A DNA stretch of 64,000 bases, taken from positions 14,334-78,333 of the forward strand of contig CAYYAQ010000006.1 in assembly GCA_964469555.1 (NCBI GenBank), in the 5' to 3' direction. The stretch comes from CAYYAQ01 sp964469555 (GTDB lineage: Bacteria; Planctomycetota; UBA1135; UBA2386). The notes below the pieces were generated by a model. The model saw only the letters and a list, made by a program, of their open reading frames with translations, had not been told where the DNA came from and did not search any database. The position numbers and the translations under genes are program-made. Positions within the stretch are counted from its first letter, which is position 1. Each line of letters starts with the position of its first letter. Shown here in pieces: positions 16,216 to 24,644 of the stretch.

Positions 16216-17432
16216 CCGTCAAGCTCCCGATCTACATGGACAACAGTGCGACGACGCCGTGTGACCCACGCGTCCTCGAGAAAATGTTGCCCTACTTCAC
16301 CGAGACGTTCGGCAACGCCGCGAGCCGAAACCACAGCTTTGGCTGGGCCGCGGAGAGCGCTATCGACGTCGCACGGGAGCAGGTCGCCGCGCTGCTTTCG
16401 GCCAACCCCAAGGAGATCGTCTGGACCAGCGGATCGACCGAGGCGAACAACCTCGCGATCAAGGGCGTGGCGGAGATGTACCGCGCCAAGGGCAACCACA
16501 TCATCTCCTGCGTCACCGAGCACAAGGCGGTCATCGATCCGCTGAAGCATCTCGAGTCCGATGGTTACGAGGTCACCTTCCTCGGAGTCGACGGTCAGGG
16601 CAACATCGACCTCGCCAAGCTCGAAGCCACGATCACGGACAAGACGATCCTGATCTCGCTGATGGCAGCGAACAACGAGTCCGGCACGCGACACGACATC
16701 GATGCGATCGGCAAGCTCGCCAAGGCGAAGAGCGTCCTCTTCCACTGTGACGCGACCCAAGCCGCTGGCAAGATCCCACTCGACGTCGAAGCGATCGGTG
16801 TCGACCTCCTGTCACTTTCCGCGCACAAGTTCTACGGCCCCAAGGGCGTCGGCTGTCTCTACGTCCGCCGCCGCAAGCCGCGCGTGCGCCTGACCGCGCT
16901 CCTCGACGGCGGTGGCCACGAGCGCGGCATGCGCTCTGGCACGCTGAACGTCACCGGCGTGGTCGGGATGGGCGAGGCCGCGAGGCTGTGCATGGAAGAA
17001 ATGCCGACCGAAATTCCGCGCCTGACCGCGCTGCGCGATCGGCTCGAGGCCCGCGTCCGCGCACGGATCGACGATGTCGTCCTGAACGGCAACCCAGACT
17101 TCCGACTCCCCCACCTCAGCAACCTGTCCTTCTCCTACGTGGAAGGCGAATCGTTGATCATGGGCGTGCCCGACATCGCGGTATCGTCCGGGTCCGCTTG
17201 CACATCCGCCAGCCTGGAGCCGAGCTACGTGCTGAAATCACACGGGCTCGACGACGAGTTGGCTCACAGTTCAATGCGTTTCTCCCTCGGTCGCTCCAAC
17301 ACGGAAACTGAGGTCGACTTCGTCGTCGAAAAAGTATGCGCAGAAGTTGAGCGGCTGCGCGAGATGTCCCCGCTCTGGGAGATGGTGCAAGAAGGCGTCG
17401 ATCTCTCCAAGGTCAAATGGACCACCCACTAG
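16212..17432 (+). CDS. iscS: cysteine desulfurase IscS
   Basis: This 406-residue class V aminotransferase-fold, PLP-dependent enzyme takes sulfur from cysteine as an enzyme persulfide and gives alanine. Visible marks are the start I-Y-M-D-N-S-A-T-T-P, a T-S-G-S-T-E-A-N-N block, H-C-D-A-T-Q-A-A-G (PLP-contacting Asp), L-S-A-H-K-F-Y-G-P-K-G with the PLP-binding Lys, R-S-G-T-L-N-V, and the active-site loop S-S-G-S-A-C-T-S-A that carries the persulfide Cys. Length is as in IscS of proteobacteria. It overlaps the regulator gene by 4 bases and is followed by iscU 18 bases on. Confidence 0.95.
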   Translation: MTVKLPIYMDNSATTPCDPRVLEKMLPYFTETFGNAASRNHSFGWAAESAIDVAREQVAALLSANPKEIVWTSGSTEANNLAIKGVAEMYRAKGNHIISCVTEHKAVIDPLKHLESDGYEVTFLGVDGQGNIDLAKLEATITDKTILISLMAANNESGTRHDIDAIGKLAKAKSVLFHCDATQAAGKIPLDVEAIGVDLLSLSAHKFYGPKGVGCLYVRRRKPRVRLTALLDGGGHERGMRSGTLNVTGVVGMGEAARLCMEEMPTEIPRLTALRDRLEARVRARIDDVVLNGNPDFRLPHLSNLSFSYVEGESLIMGVPDIAVSSGSACTSASLEPSYVLKSHGLDDELAHSSMRFSLGRSNTETEVDFVVEKVCAEVERLREMSPLWEMVQEGVDLSKVKWTTH

Positions 17433-17450
17433 CTACAGATTCATTCCGTC

Positions 17451-17840
17451 ATGGCATACAGCGACAAAGTTATCGAACACTACAACAATCCGCGCAACGT
17501 CGGATCCCTCGACAAGGAATCCAAGAACGTCGGCACGGGCATCGTCGGCGCACCGGAGTGCGGTGACGTGATGAAGCTCCAGATCGAAGTCGACGCAGAC
17601 GGCAAGATCAGCGACGCGAAGTTCAAGACCTACGGTTGCGGCTCGGCGATCGCCTCGTCCTCCCTGGCCACCGAGTGGCTCAAGGGAACGAGCATCGACG
17701 AGGCAGCCGAGATCAAGAACACGCAGATCGTCGAAGAGCTGTCCCTTCCGCCGGTAAAGATCCACTGTTCGGTCCTCGCGGAGGACGCGATCAAGGCGGC
17801 CATCGACGACTACAAGAACAAACAAGACCCGAGCGACTGA
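17451..17840 (+). CDS. iscU: Fe-S cluster scaffold IscU
   Basis: The scaffold protein has 129 residues. All three cluster ligands are present, C37 (A-P-E-C-G-D-V), C63 (Y-G-C-G-S-A-I-A-S-S-S) and C106 (K-I-H-C-S-V-L-A), together with D39. The L-P-P-V-K motif at 99-103 is the HscA recognition sequence, which fits with hscA and hscB in the same operon. It receives sulfur from IscS and passes assembled clusters on with chaperone help. The next gene, iscA, starts 1 base after its stop. Confidence 0.95.
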   Translation: MAYSDKVIEHYNNPRNVGSLDKESKNVGTGIVGAPECGDVMKLQIEVDADGKISDAKFKTYGCGSAIASSSLATEWLKGTSIDEAAEIKNTQIVEELSLPPVKIHCSVLAEDAIKAAIDDYKNKQDPSD

Positions 17841-17841
17841 G

Positions 17842-18246
17842 ATGAGCAAAGACAAACCGAACGCCCCGATCGAAACAAGCACCGGGGATGCGCCCCCCGA
17901 GAAGGCCAAGAAGACAGTCCTCTCGATCACCGAGCGGGCCGCGAAGGAAGTCATGCACGTAATCGAGGAGAACAAGTTCTCCGCGGACACCTATGTGCGC
18001 ATCGGCGCCAAGGGCGGTGGCTGTTCGGGCCTGACCTACGTCCTCGACTTCGACGAAAACGGCCCCACCGAATTCGACATCACGATCGAACAGCACGGTG
18101 TCCGCCTGATCATCGACAAGAAGAGTTCGTTCTTCATGATGGGAACCGAACTCGACTTCAACGACGGTCTCCTCGACCGCGGCTTCGTCTTCAAGAACCC
18201 CGAGGCGACCGGCTCGTGCGGATGCGGCACGTCTTTCTCCGTCTGA
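17842..18246 (+). CDS. iscA: A-type Fe-S carrier IscA/ErpA
   Basis: The protein has 134 residues. A charged 25-residue N-terminal extension precedes the HesB/IscA fold, which starts at L-S-I-T-E-R-A-A. The conserved ligands are C61 in G-G-G-C-S-G-L and C126/C128 in the terminal G-S-C-G-C-G-T-S-F. These three cysteines bind iron or a [2Fe-2S]/[4Fe-4S] cluster for delivery to target proteins. Position directly after iscU matches the classical isc order. The extension is longer than in E. coli IscA (107 residues); its sequence is low-complexity. Confidence 0.93.
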   Translation: MSKDKPNAPIETSTGDAPPEKAKKTVLSITERAAKEVMHVIEENKFSADTYVRIGAKGGGCSGLTYVLDFDENGPTEFDITIEQHGVRLIIDKKSSFFMMGTELDFNDGLLDRGFVFKNPEATGSCGCGTSFSV

Positions 18247-18286
18247 GCGCCTTCTCATCCATGCGGCAACGCGCGCTCGACGCGAC

Positions 18287-18784
18287 ATGACGAATCCGTT
18301 CGAAGTCCTCGGCCTCGACCCGCGGGTCCAGATCTCCGAAGAGCAGATCGAGACACGCTACCTGGCGCTGTCACGGGAGCACCATCCCGACTTCAACCCC
18401 GGCACGTCCTCCGCAGAGCAGGTCGCGATCTTGCAGAAGTCCGCCGAGATCAACGACGCCTACCGCACGCTGTGCGACCCGTGGCGACGCGCGGAGGCAC
18501 TGATTCGTATTCACGAGGCCGCAGCCATCGAAGAGACCAAGACCCTCTGCCCGATGTTTCTGCTGGAAGCCATGGAAGTTCACGAGTCGGCGCAGGAGTA
18601 TCCCACCGACAAGCTCCCCGCACTCGAAAGACAGGTCGTAGCCAAGGTCGACGAGTACTTCGCCGATGTCGCGGACCACATCGAGTCGAACGAGATCCGG
18701 GAGGCCGCGACGCTGCTTCACCAATCGAACTACTACCGCAAGGCTCTCGCCGACCTCCGCAACCGCATGGACGCAAAGCAGTGA
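18287..18784 (+). CDS. hscB: Fe-S co-chaperone HscB (J-domain)
   Basis: The protein has 165 residues with an N-terminal J domain (N-P-F-E-V-L-G-L at the start and the H-P-D motif at residues 33-35) that stimulates the ATPase of HscA. The C-terminal three-helix HSCB oligomerisation domain (about residues 85-160) binds IscU. The segment E-I-N-D-A-Y-R-T-L-C-D-P-W-R-R-A is typical of HscB helix 3 and linker. It lies 40 bases after iscA, and its TGA overlaps the GTG start of hscA. Confidence 0.92.
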   Translation: MTNPFEVLGLDPRVQISEEQIETRYLALSREHHPDFNPGTSSAEQVAILQKSAEINDAYRTLCDPWRRAEALIRIHEAAAIEETKTLCPMFLLEAMEVHESAQEYPTDKLPALERQVVAKVDEYFADVADHIESNEIREAATLLHQSNYYRKALADLRNRMDAKQ

Positions 18785-20622
18785 CCGACACCTCGACCGA
18801 CACCGTGGAGGACATCGTCCTGGGCATCGACCTGGGCACCACGAACAGCCTCACCGCCGTGCTGGGCAAGGGCGGCCCACGGGTGCTGCGCGATCGCGAC
18901 GGCGACCCGATCGTGCCGTCAGTCGTCACGATCATGGCGGACGGCACCTTCTTGGTTGGCAAGGCCGCCCGCGATCGCGCCCTCGAACTGCCCGAGCGCA
19001 CGATCTACTCGATCAAGCGGCTAGTCGGACGCGCCGGCGAAGAGGTCGATGCGGAATCGAAGAGACTCGCCTACACCATTCGCCAGGGGGACCGCGGTCT
19101 CGCCCGAGTGGTCGTCGACGGCAAGGAGTACTCTCCCGAAGAGATCTCCGCGGAGATCCTCAAGAAGGTGAAGACCACGGCGGAGGCAGCGCTGTCCGCC
19201 GAGATCCGACGGGTAGTGATCACCGTGCCCGCCTACTTCGACGACGCGCAACGCCAGGCGACCCGTGACGCCGCGCAGCTCGCCGGACTCGAATGCCTGC
19301 GCATCCTCAACGAACCCACCGCTGCGTCGCTCGCCTACGGAGTCGACGGCAGCAAGGACGGGCACGTGCTCGTCTACGATCTCGGCGGCGGCACGTTCGA
19401 CGTCTCGATCCTGAAGATCAAGGACGGGATTTTCTCCGTGAAGTCCACCGCCGGCAACACGCACCTCGGCGGTGACGACTTCGACAATCTCCTCGGGGAA
19501 CGTATCCTCGACGTGCTGCGCGCCGCGGGAACGAACCTCGAGACCTTGACGCCGTACGCGTGCCAGGCGATCCGGCGCAGCGCGGAGGGGTTGAAGATCC
19601 AGTTGTCGTCCGCGGAACAGGCGAGCCTGGAGATCGATCTGGGAACCGCGAGCACGCAGAAGATCACCGTCACACGCGACGACTTCGAGGAGATGATCAC
19701 CCCTTTCGTGACGGAGACGATCGACTGTTGTGCGCGCGCGCTCCGCGACGCGGGACTGACCGTCGAGCAGATGGACGACGTGGTGCTCGTCGGTGGATCG
19801 ACGCGCGTGCCGCTGGTCCGCTCGAGGCTCGCCGAGTTCGCCGGATGTGACCCCCACACGCAGCTCGACCCCGACCTCGCCGTGGGCATGGGCGCGGCGA
19901 TCCAGGCGGGAGTGCTCGCGAGCGACGACCGCTCCGTCCTGCTGCTGGATGTCGTGCCGCTCTGCCTCGGCATCGAGACGATGGGCGGCGTCATCAGCAA
20001 GCTCATCATGCGCAACGCGACGATCCCCACGGCAGTGACGGAAGAGTTCTCGACGCAGGTCGAGAACCAGACCGCCGTCGACATCAACATCTACCAGGGC
20101 GAACGCGAGAAGATCGAGGACTGCCGGATGCTCGGCGCGTTCAAGCTGCGCGGCATCCCGCCGATGCCAGCTGGGCTGCCGCGGATCGCAGTCACGTTCC
20201 TGGTAGACGCAGACGGCGTCCTGAAGGTCATCGCAAAAGAACAGCGAACCGGCGCCGAGTCATCGGTGCATGTCGTCCCGTCGTTCGGACTCAGCCGCGA
20301 AGAAGTGCGGCAAATGATGATCGATTCGATCGAGAATGCCGAGGAAGACATGGCGGCGCGTGAAGCGATCGACCTCCGCAACAAGGCGGAAGCGATCGTG
20401 AAGGGCACGCGCAAGGCCCTCCAACTCTCGGACCTCCCGCCGGACCAGACCTTCTCCATCAAGCGCGCCGTCAAGAAGCTCGACGAACTGCTCGAAGACG
20501 GCGCAGAAACCGCGGACATTCACGAAGCGACGGAAGAACTCTCCCACCTGACTGCACAGATTGCAGACGACGTGATCAGCTCGGCGGTGCGCAAGTCCCT
20601 CACTGGAGACCAAGGCTCATGA
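18781..20622 (+). CDS. hscA: Fe-S chaperone HscA (Hsp70 family)
   Basis: The 613-residue protein starts at GTG 18781, overlapping the hscB stop (GTGA); the frame is open far upstream but that part is antisense-like shadow within hscB. The nucleotide-binding domain shows G-I-D-L-G-T-T-N-S, N-E-P-T-A-A-S-L-A-Y-G, D-L-G-G-G-T-F-D-V-S and V-L-V-G-G-S-T-R-V-P. The substrate-binding domain follows from about residue 385 with an L-G-I-E-T-M-G-G block. With HscB it releases clusters from IscU via the LPPVK motif. Its place between hscB and fdx, rather than in a dnaK operon, and its divergence from DnaK identify it as HscA. Confidence 0.92.
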   Translation: MTDTSTDTVEDIVLGIDLGTTNSLTAVLGKGGPRVLRDRDGDPIVPSVVTIMADGTFLVGKAARDRALELPERTIYSIKRLVGRAGEEVDAESKRLAYTIRQGDRGLARVVVDGKEYSPEEISAEILKKVKTTAEAALSAEIRRVVITVPAYFDDAQRQATRDAAQLAGLECLRILNEPTAASLAYGVDGSKDGHVLVYDLGGGTFDVSILKIKDGIFSVKSTAGNTHLGGDDFDNLLGERILDVLRAAGTNLETLTPYACQAIRRSAEGLKIQLSSAEQASLEIDLGTASTQKITVTRDDFEEMITPFVTETIDCCARALRDAGLTVEQMDDVVLVGGSTRVPLVRSRLAEFAGCDPHTQLDPDLAVGMGAAIQAGVLASDDRSVLLLDVVPLCLGIETMGGVISKLIMRNATIPTAVTEEFSTQVENQTAVDINIYQGEREKIEDCRMLGAFKLRGIPPMPAGLPRIAVTFLVDADGVLKVIAKEQRTGAESSVHVVPSFGLSREEVRQMMIDSIENAEEDMAAREAIDLRNKAEAIVKGTRKALQLSDLPPDQTFSIKRAVKKLDELLEDGAETADIHEATEELSHLTAQIADDVISSAVRKSLTGDQGS

Positions 20623-20960
20623 CCGAACCGATTCGCGTGCACTTCACGATCCAGAACCGCACGGTCGAGGCAGCTATCGGCGATTCGATTCTCGAGCTCG
20701 CCGAGCAAAACGAGATCGACCTCGATCACGCGTGCGGCGGCGTGCGTGCGTGCTCGACCTGTCATATAAAGATCGTCAGCGGCGGCGAGTGCTTCAGCGA
20801 GGCTTCGGAGGACGAAGAGGACCAGCTCGACAACGCGCGGAACCTGGACCTGACGAGCCGTCTCGGATGCCAGGCGCGCATCGAGCGCGCGCCGGACGCC
20901 GGCGCAATCGAGGTGGAGATCCCCGCGTGGAACGTCAACCTCGGGCAGGAAGGACACTAG
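20619..20960 (+). CDS. fdx: [2Fe-2S] ferredoxin of the ISC system
   Basis: This 113-residue adrenodoxin-type ferredoxin has cluster ligands C39, C45, C48 and C84 (C-x5-C-x2-C-x35-C). The pattern D-H-A-C-G-G-V-R-A-C-S-T-C is that of ISC-type Fdx, which supplies electrons for sulfur reduction on IscU. The D-E-E-D-Q-L-D motif between ligands is the acidic helix that contacts the desulfurase. The start overlaps the hscA stop (ATGA). This is the last gene of the operon; no iscX follows. Confidence 0.94.
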   Translation: MTEPIRVHFTIQNRTVEAAIGDSILELAEQNEIDLDHACGGVRACSTCHIKIVSGGECFSEASEDEEDQLDNARNLDLTSRLGCQARIERAPDAGAIEVEIPAWNVNLGQEGH

Positions 20961-21001
20961 CCCGGTCGGATTCGCGCCGCGGAGGCCAGCATGCGGAGGG
21001 C

Positions 21002-21930
21002 ATGGAAACCCTCACCGCAGCTCTCGTCCGCACCGCCACTGTCAGCGCGCAGCGCGCAGACGTCTGGCCGCCCTCGGACTCCAGGCTCCTGAAGCTGCAC
21101 GCCGATCTCAGCCCGAAGAAGAAGGGCAAGTGGGAGCATATCCCCTGGTCCGTCGACCTCCTCGCGGCCCGCCGTCGCGCGGTCAAGGAGAAGAAACCGC
21201 TCTTCATGTGGTCGAGGACAAGCGCTACGCCCACACGCCTCCCGAGGGCGGGTCGTCGTAGACGTCTACGCGAAGGTGCTCCATGCGACGCTCAAGGCGA
21301 AGGAGACCCGCTGGAACCGCATCCAACGCACATCCATCGGTCGGGACCACCTCTGGATCACGAAGACCGAGGTCGCCGCGCTCTGCCGCGGCGAGTGGCC
21401 GACCTCCCTCACGAACCGGATCGTGCGGTTCCACCTCATCGACAACACGCGGGGGAAGCCCCCGCTGTGGCAAGCGAGCGAAGTTGCGACCGAACCCTGG
21501 AGTTTCGAGCCGCGGCAGGGCTTCAAACGGGTCACGGGAGTCGCGCGAGCGAACGCCGACGACAACAAGCGCGGCCACCGCCTAGGCCTCACCAGACGAG
21601 TGGTGACGAGCAAGGACACGGTGACCAGGTTCGATCTCGTCGCCCTGGGTGGATATTGGGGCGGCGACAGATGGTCGAGCGACGACCTGCCGGAAGGCGA
21701 ATTCACCTTCGCGGCCGCGTTCCGCATCGCCGCCGACGACGAAGCCGCGAAGGCCCCCCGCAGGGCTCGCGCTATCTCCGTGGCTACCTGCGAACGAAGG
21801 AGTTCAGAACTTATCCACGGATCTCCCCACCCATCCCCACCCCAGCGAGATTTGCCCTTCGACGCACGGTTTCCGTCGCGTGGAATCCAATCGAGCCCGG
21901 CGCTAGAATCAGTCTCCAACAAGGGAATCC
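21002..21930 (+). pseudogene. broken gene of unknown exported-type family upstream of tkt
   Basis: ATG 21002 opens a frame with coding character up to about 21211, including W-E-H-I-P-W-S-V-D-L-L-A-A-R-R-R-A-V and K-K-P-L-F-M-W. The frame then loses sense. A second frame carries V-V-E-D-K-R-Y-A-H-T-P-P-E-G-G, and a third carries V-D-V-Y-A-K-V-L-H-A-T-L and continues well past I-V-R-F-H-L-I-D-N-T-R-G-K-P-P-L-W to about 21760. One extra G in the GGG run at 21250-21252 would join the last two. The first junction looks like a deletion. The pieces resemble a planctomycete hypothetical protein family with the signature R-F-H-L-x-D-N-T-R-G. I judge it a pseudogene, possibly partly caused by consensus errors. 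Confidence 0.55.
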
Positions 21931-21944
21931 CGGTCAGGAATTCG

Positions 21945-23924
21945 ATGACAGTGACGCAACAAGACACGCAGAGAATCACGGCAAACACGATCCGCGGACT
22001 TGCGATGGACGCCATCCAGAAAGCCAACTCGGGACACCCCGGTATGCCGATGGGCATGGCTGACGTCGCGACCGTCCTCTGGCTGCGGCACCTGCGCTAC
22101 AGCCTGAAGGACCCACACTGGCCCGGACGCGACCGGTTCGTGTTGTCTTGTGGCCACGGCTCGATGCTGCAATACGCCTTGCTCCACCTCGCCGGATTCC
22201 CGGTATCGCTCGACGACCTCAAGCAGTTCCGCCAGCTGCACAGCTTGACCCCCGGTCACCCGGAAGTCGGCCATACGATCGGCGTCGAGATCACGACGGG
22301 CCCGCTCGGTTCGGGTTTCGGCGGCGGCGTGGGCATGGCACTCGGCGCAAAGATGGAGGCGGCCCGCTTCCAGAACCCCCACTACGAAACCCGCGTCGTC
22401 GGCATCGTGTCGGACGGCGACCTGATGGAAGGCGTCTCGAACGAAGCCGCGTCCATCGCCGGTCACCTCGCGCTCTCGAACCTCGTCTACTTCTACGACG
22501 ACAACTCGATCACGATCGAGGGCGAGACGGACCTGGCGTTCAGCGAAGACGTCGCGACGCGCTTCGCTGGTCTCGGATGGCGCGTGTTGAAGACGGACGG
22601 CCATGACTACGACGACATCACTCGAGTGATGGACGACGCGTTCGCGGCATCTGACAAACCAACACTCGTGATCTGCACAACCCGCATCGGCTACGGGAGT
22701 CCGAACAAGCAGGGCACCGCCGACGTGCATGGCGCGCCGCTCGGCGATGACGAGATCGTGTTGACGCGGACCGAGCTCGGCCTTCCTGCAGAGCCGTTCC
22801 ACGTGCCAGATGAAGCGCGGCAACTCTTCGCTGCCCGCGCCGAGGAAAACGAGGAGGCTCGTCAGGCCTGGCTCGATGCGGTCCTCGAGGTCGAGGGCAC
22901 GCACCCGGAACTCGCAGCGCAACACTCTTCATTCCGCCAACGCGAGATCGCTGATGGTCTCCTCGACAAGCTCGTCGAAGCTGGCGGAACCGAAGCGAGC
23001 GCCACCCGCGGCCTCTCCGGCAAGGTCATCCAGACCGCCGCCGAGTTGGTACCGTCCTTGGTCGGCGGTTCGGCTGATCTCGATCCGTCCTGCAAGACCC
23101 GGATCAAATCCTCGAGTTCGGTCAGCAAGGACGACTGCACCGGTCGCAACCTGCACTTCGGAGTGCGCGAGCACGGCATGGGTTCGATCCTCAACGGCCT
23201 GGCGCTGCACGGCGGCTACCTGCCGATGGGGAGCACCTTCCTCGTATTCGCAGACTACATGCGCGCTTCGATCCGACTGGCCGCGATCATGAAGTTGCCG
23301 GTCGGCTTCATCTTCACCCACGACAGTCTCATGGTCGGCGAAGACGGCCCGACTCATCAGCCGGTCGAACAAGTCGCCGCGCTGCGCTTGATCCCGAACT
23401 TGCATGTGTGGCGTCCTGCCGACGGCCCGGAAGTCGGCGCCGCGTGGCACGCAACCTTGACACGCCGCGATGGCCCGACGGCGATGTGCCTGACCCGCCA
23501 GGGCGTCCCCTACCTCGACCGACCCGCCAACTTCACGAACCAGGACATGGCGACCGGCGGCTATGTAATGCACGACCCGGACGGCGCCGTGGCGACGGTG
23601 ATCGCGACTGGTTCCGAGGTCGCGACGGTTGTCGAAGCGGCGACCGCGCTCGCCGAGAAGGGCAAACCGATTCGCGTCGTCAGCATGCCGTGCGTCGAAG
23701 CGTTCCGAAGCCAGCCGTTCGACTACCGCAAGCGCGTGCTCGGCGACCTCCCGGTCCTCGCGGTCGAGATGGGCGTGCCTGACATCTGGTGCCAGTTCAC
23801 CGGTGACATCGAGCGCGTTATCGGCATCGATCACTTCGGCGTGAGCGCGCCCGGCAAGGTACTGTCGGACCACTTCGGTTTCACCAGCGAGCACCTGACG
23901 CGCCGGCTCGGCGAGATGGTTTGA
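21945..23924 (+). CDS. tkt: transketolase
   Basis: The enzyme has 659 residues from ATG 21945, with an AGGA sequence 4-5 bases upstream; the longer open frame belongs to the broken upstream gene. It is a thiamine-diphosphate enzyme of the pentose-phosphate pathway that moves two-carbon units between sugar phosphates. Visible blocks are A-N-S-G-H-P-G-M-P-M-G, L-S-C-G-H-G-S-M-L, T-T-G-P-L-G-S-G-F, the ThDP motif V-S-D-G-D-L-M-E-G-V followed by Y-D-D-N-S-I-T-I-E-G, and F-T-H-D-S-L-M-V-G-E-D-G-P-T-H-Q-P-V-E in the pyrimidine-binding domain. Length is normal. With DeoC (42-48 kb cluster) it could feed deoxyribose-derived glyceraldehyde 3-phosphate into central carbon flow. Confidence 0.95.
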   Translation: MTVTQQDTQRITANTIRGLAMDAIQKANSGHPGMPMGMADVATVLWLRHLRYSLKDPHWPGRDRFVLSCGHGSMLQYALLHLAGFPVSLDDLKQFRQLHSLTPGHPEVGHTIGVEITTGPLGSGFGGGVGMALGAKMEAARFQNPHYETRVVGIVSDGDLMEGVSNEAASIAGHLALSNLVYFYDDNSITIEGETDLAFSEDVATRFAGLGWRVLKTDGHDYDDITRVMDDAFAASDKPTLVICTTRIGYGSPNKQGTADVHGAPLGDDEIVLTRTELGLPAEPFHVPDEARQLFAARAEENEEARQAWLDAVLEVEGTHPELAAQHSSFRQREIADGLLDKLVEAGGTEASATRGLSGKVIQTAAELVPSLVGGSADLDPSCKTRIKSSSSVSKDDCTGRNLHFGVREHGMGSILNGLALHGGYLPMGSTFLVFADYMRASIRLAAIMKLPVGFIFTHDSLMVGEDGPTHQPVEQVAALRLIPNLHVWRPADGPEVGAAWHATLTRRDGPTAMCLTRQGVPYLDRPANFTNQDMATGGYVMHDPDGAVATVIATGSEVATVVEAATALAEKGKPIRVVSMPCVEAFRSQPFDYRKRVLGDLPVLAVEMGVPDIWCQFTGDIERVIGIDHFGVSAPGKVLSDHFGFTSEHLTRRLGEMV

Positions 23925-23968
23925 TCCGCGGGCGAACCCGACCGGAGTGATCTGGTAGCTTCACGGGC

Positions 23969-24619
23969 ATGAGCCGGTTCTTCGCCCCACTGATTCTCGT
24001 TCTGTTCCCCGGGTTCCATTCGTGCAGCAGCGGAGACGATGCCAAACCGCCGATCGTTGGGGGCGGCGAGATCGCAAAGGGGTTCGAGATCCGCTTCGAC
24101 AAGGCCGAGAGCAAACGGGAGAGCATTCGCCTCGCGACGACCGAGAAGGGCTTCATGGCACAGGGTGGTCCCAACGCCATCTACTGGAACCCCGCGAACA
24201 AGACGAGCGGTCGATACTCGCTGTCGGTCGAGGTGCAGCACCTCGACTCTCATCTCCACCCGCACGGCGCGGGCCTGGTCTTCGGAGGCGCGAAGCTCGC
24301 CGACCCAGCACAGGTCTACACGTATTTTCTCGTGCGGGGTGACGGGAAGTTCCTGATCAAGAAACGCGACGGTGAGAACACCGCGGAGATCACATCCTGG
24401 TCAGACAACGATGCCGTCAAGCCCGAGGATGACAAGGGCGTCGCGAAGAACAAGCTCGGTGTGGAGGTCGGTGAGAAGGAGACCAGGTTCCTCGTGAACG
24501 GCGTCGAAGTGCACCGCGCGGCAAACGAGAAGATCCACACTCAGGGGCTTTACGGATTCCGTGTTATCCATGATCTCAAGATCCAGTTCGTGGGCTTGAG
24601 CTGCGAGGCCTTGAAGTGA
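23969..24619 (+). CDS. lipoprotein with concanavalin-like (DUF1080-related) domain
   Basis: The product has 216 residues. The signal peptide ends near F-H-S-C-S-S-G, where Cys19 could be a lipobox cysteine, though the -3 to -1 residues F-H-S are atypical. The rest is a single beta-rich domain with Y-W-N-P-A-N-K, G-A-G-L-V-F-G-G and F-L-V-N-G-V-E-V-H, resembling laminin-G/concanavalin-like domains of the 3-keto-disaccharide hydrolase (DUF1080) type. No catalytic residues can be assigned. It is probably a periplasmic or outer-membrane-attached carbohydrate-binding protein. It starts 44 bases after tkt. Confidence 0.6.
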   Translation: MSRFFAPLILVLFPGFHSCSSGDDAKPPIVGGGEIAKGFEIRFDKAESKRESIRLATTEKGFMAQGGPNAIYWNPANKTSGRYSLSVEVQHLDSHLHPHGAGLVFGGAKLADPAQVYTYFLVRGDGKFLIKKRDGENTAEITSWSDNDAVKPEDDKGVAKNKLGVEVGEKETRFLVNGVEVHRAANEKIHTQGLYGFRVIHDLKIQFVGLSCEALK

Positions 24620-24644
24620 TGGGGGTCGGTGCTCACTCCGCCAG

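Noticed and set aside
21276..21944. N-terminal extension of transketolase to 882 residues
   Set aside because: The extension belongs to the broken upstream gene; transketolase similarity and a Shine-Dalgarno sequence begin at ATG 21945.
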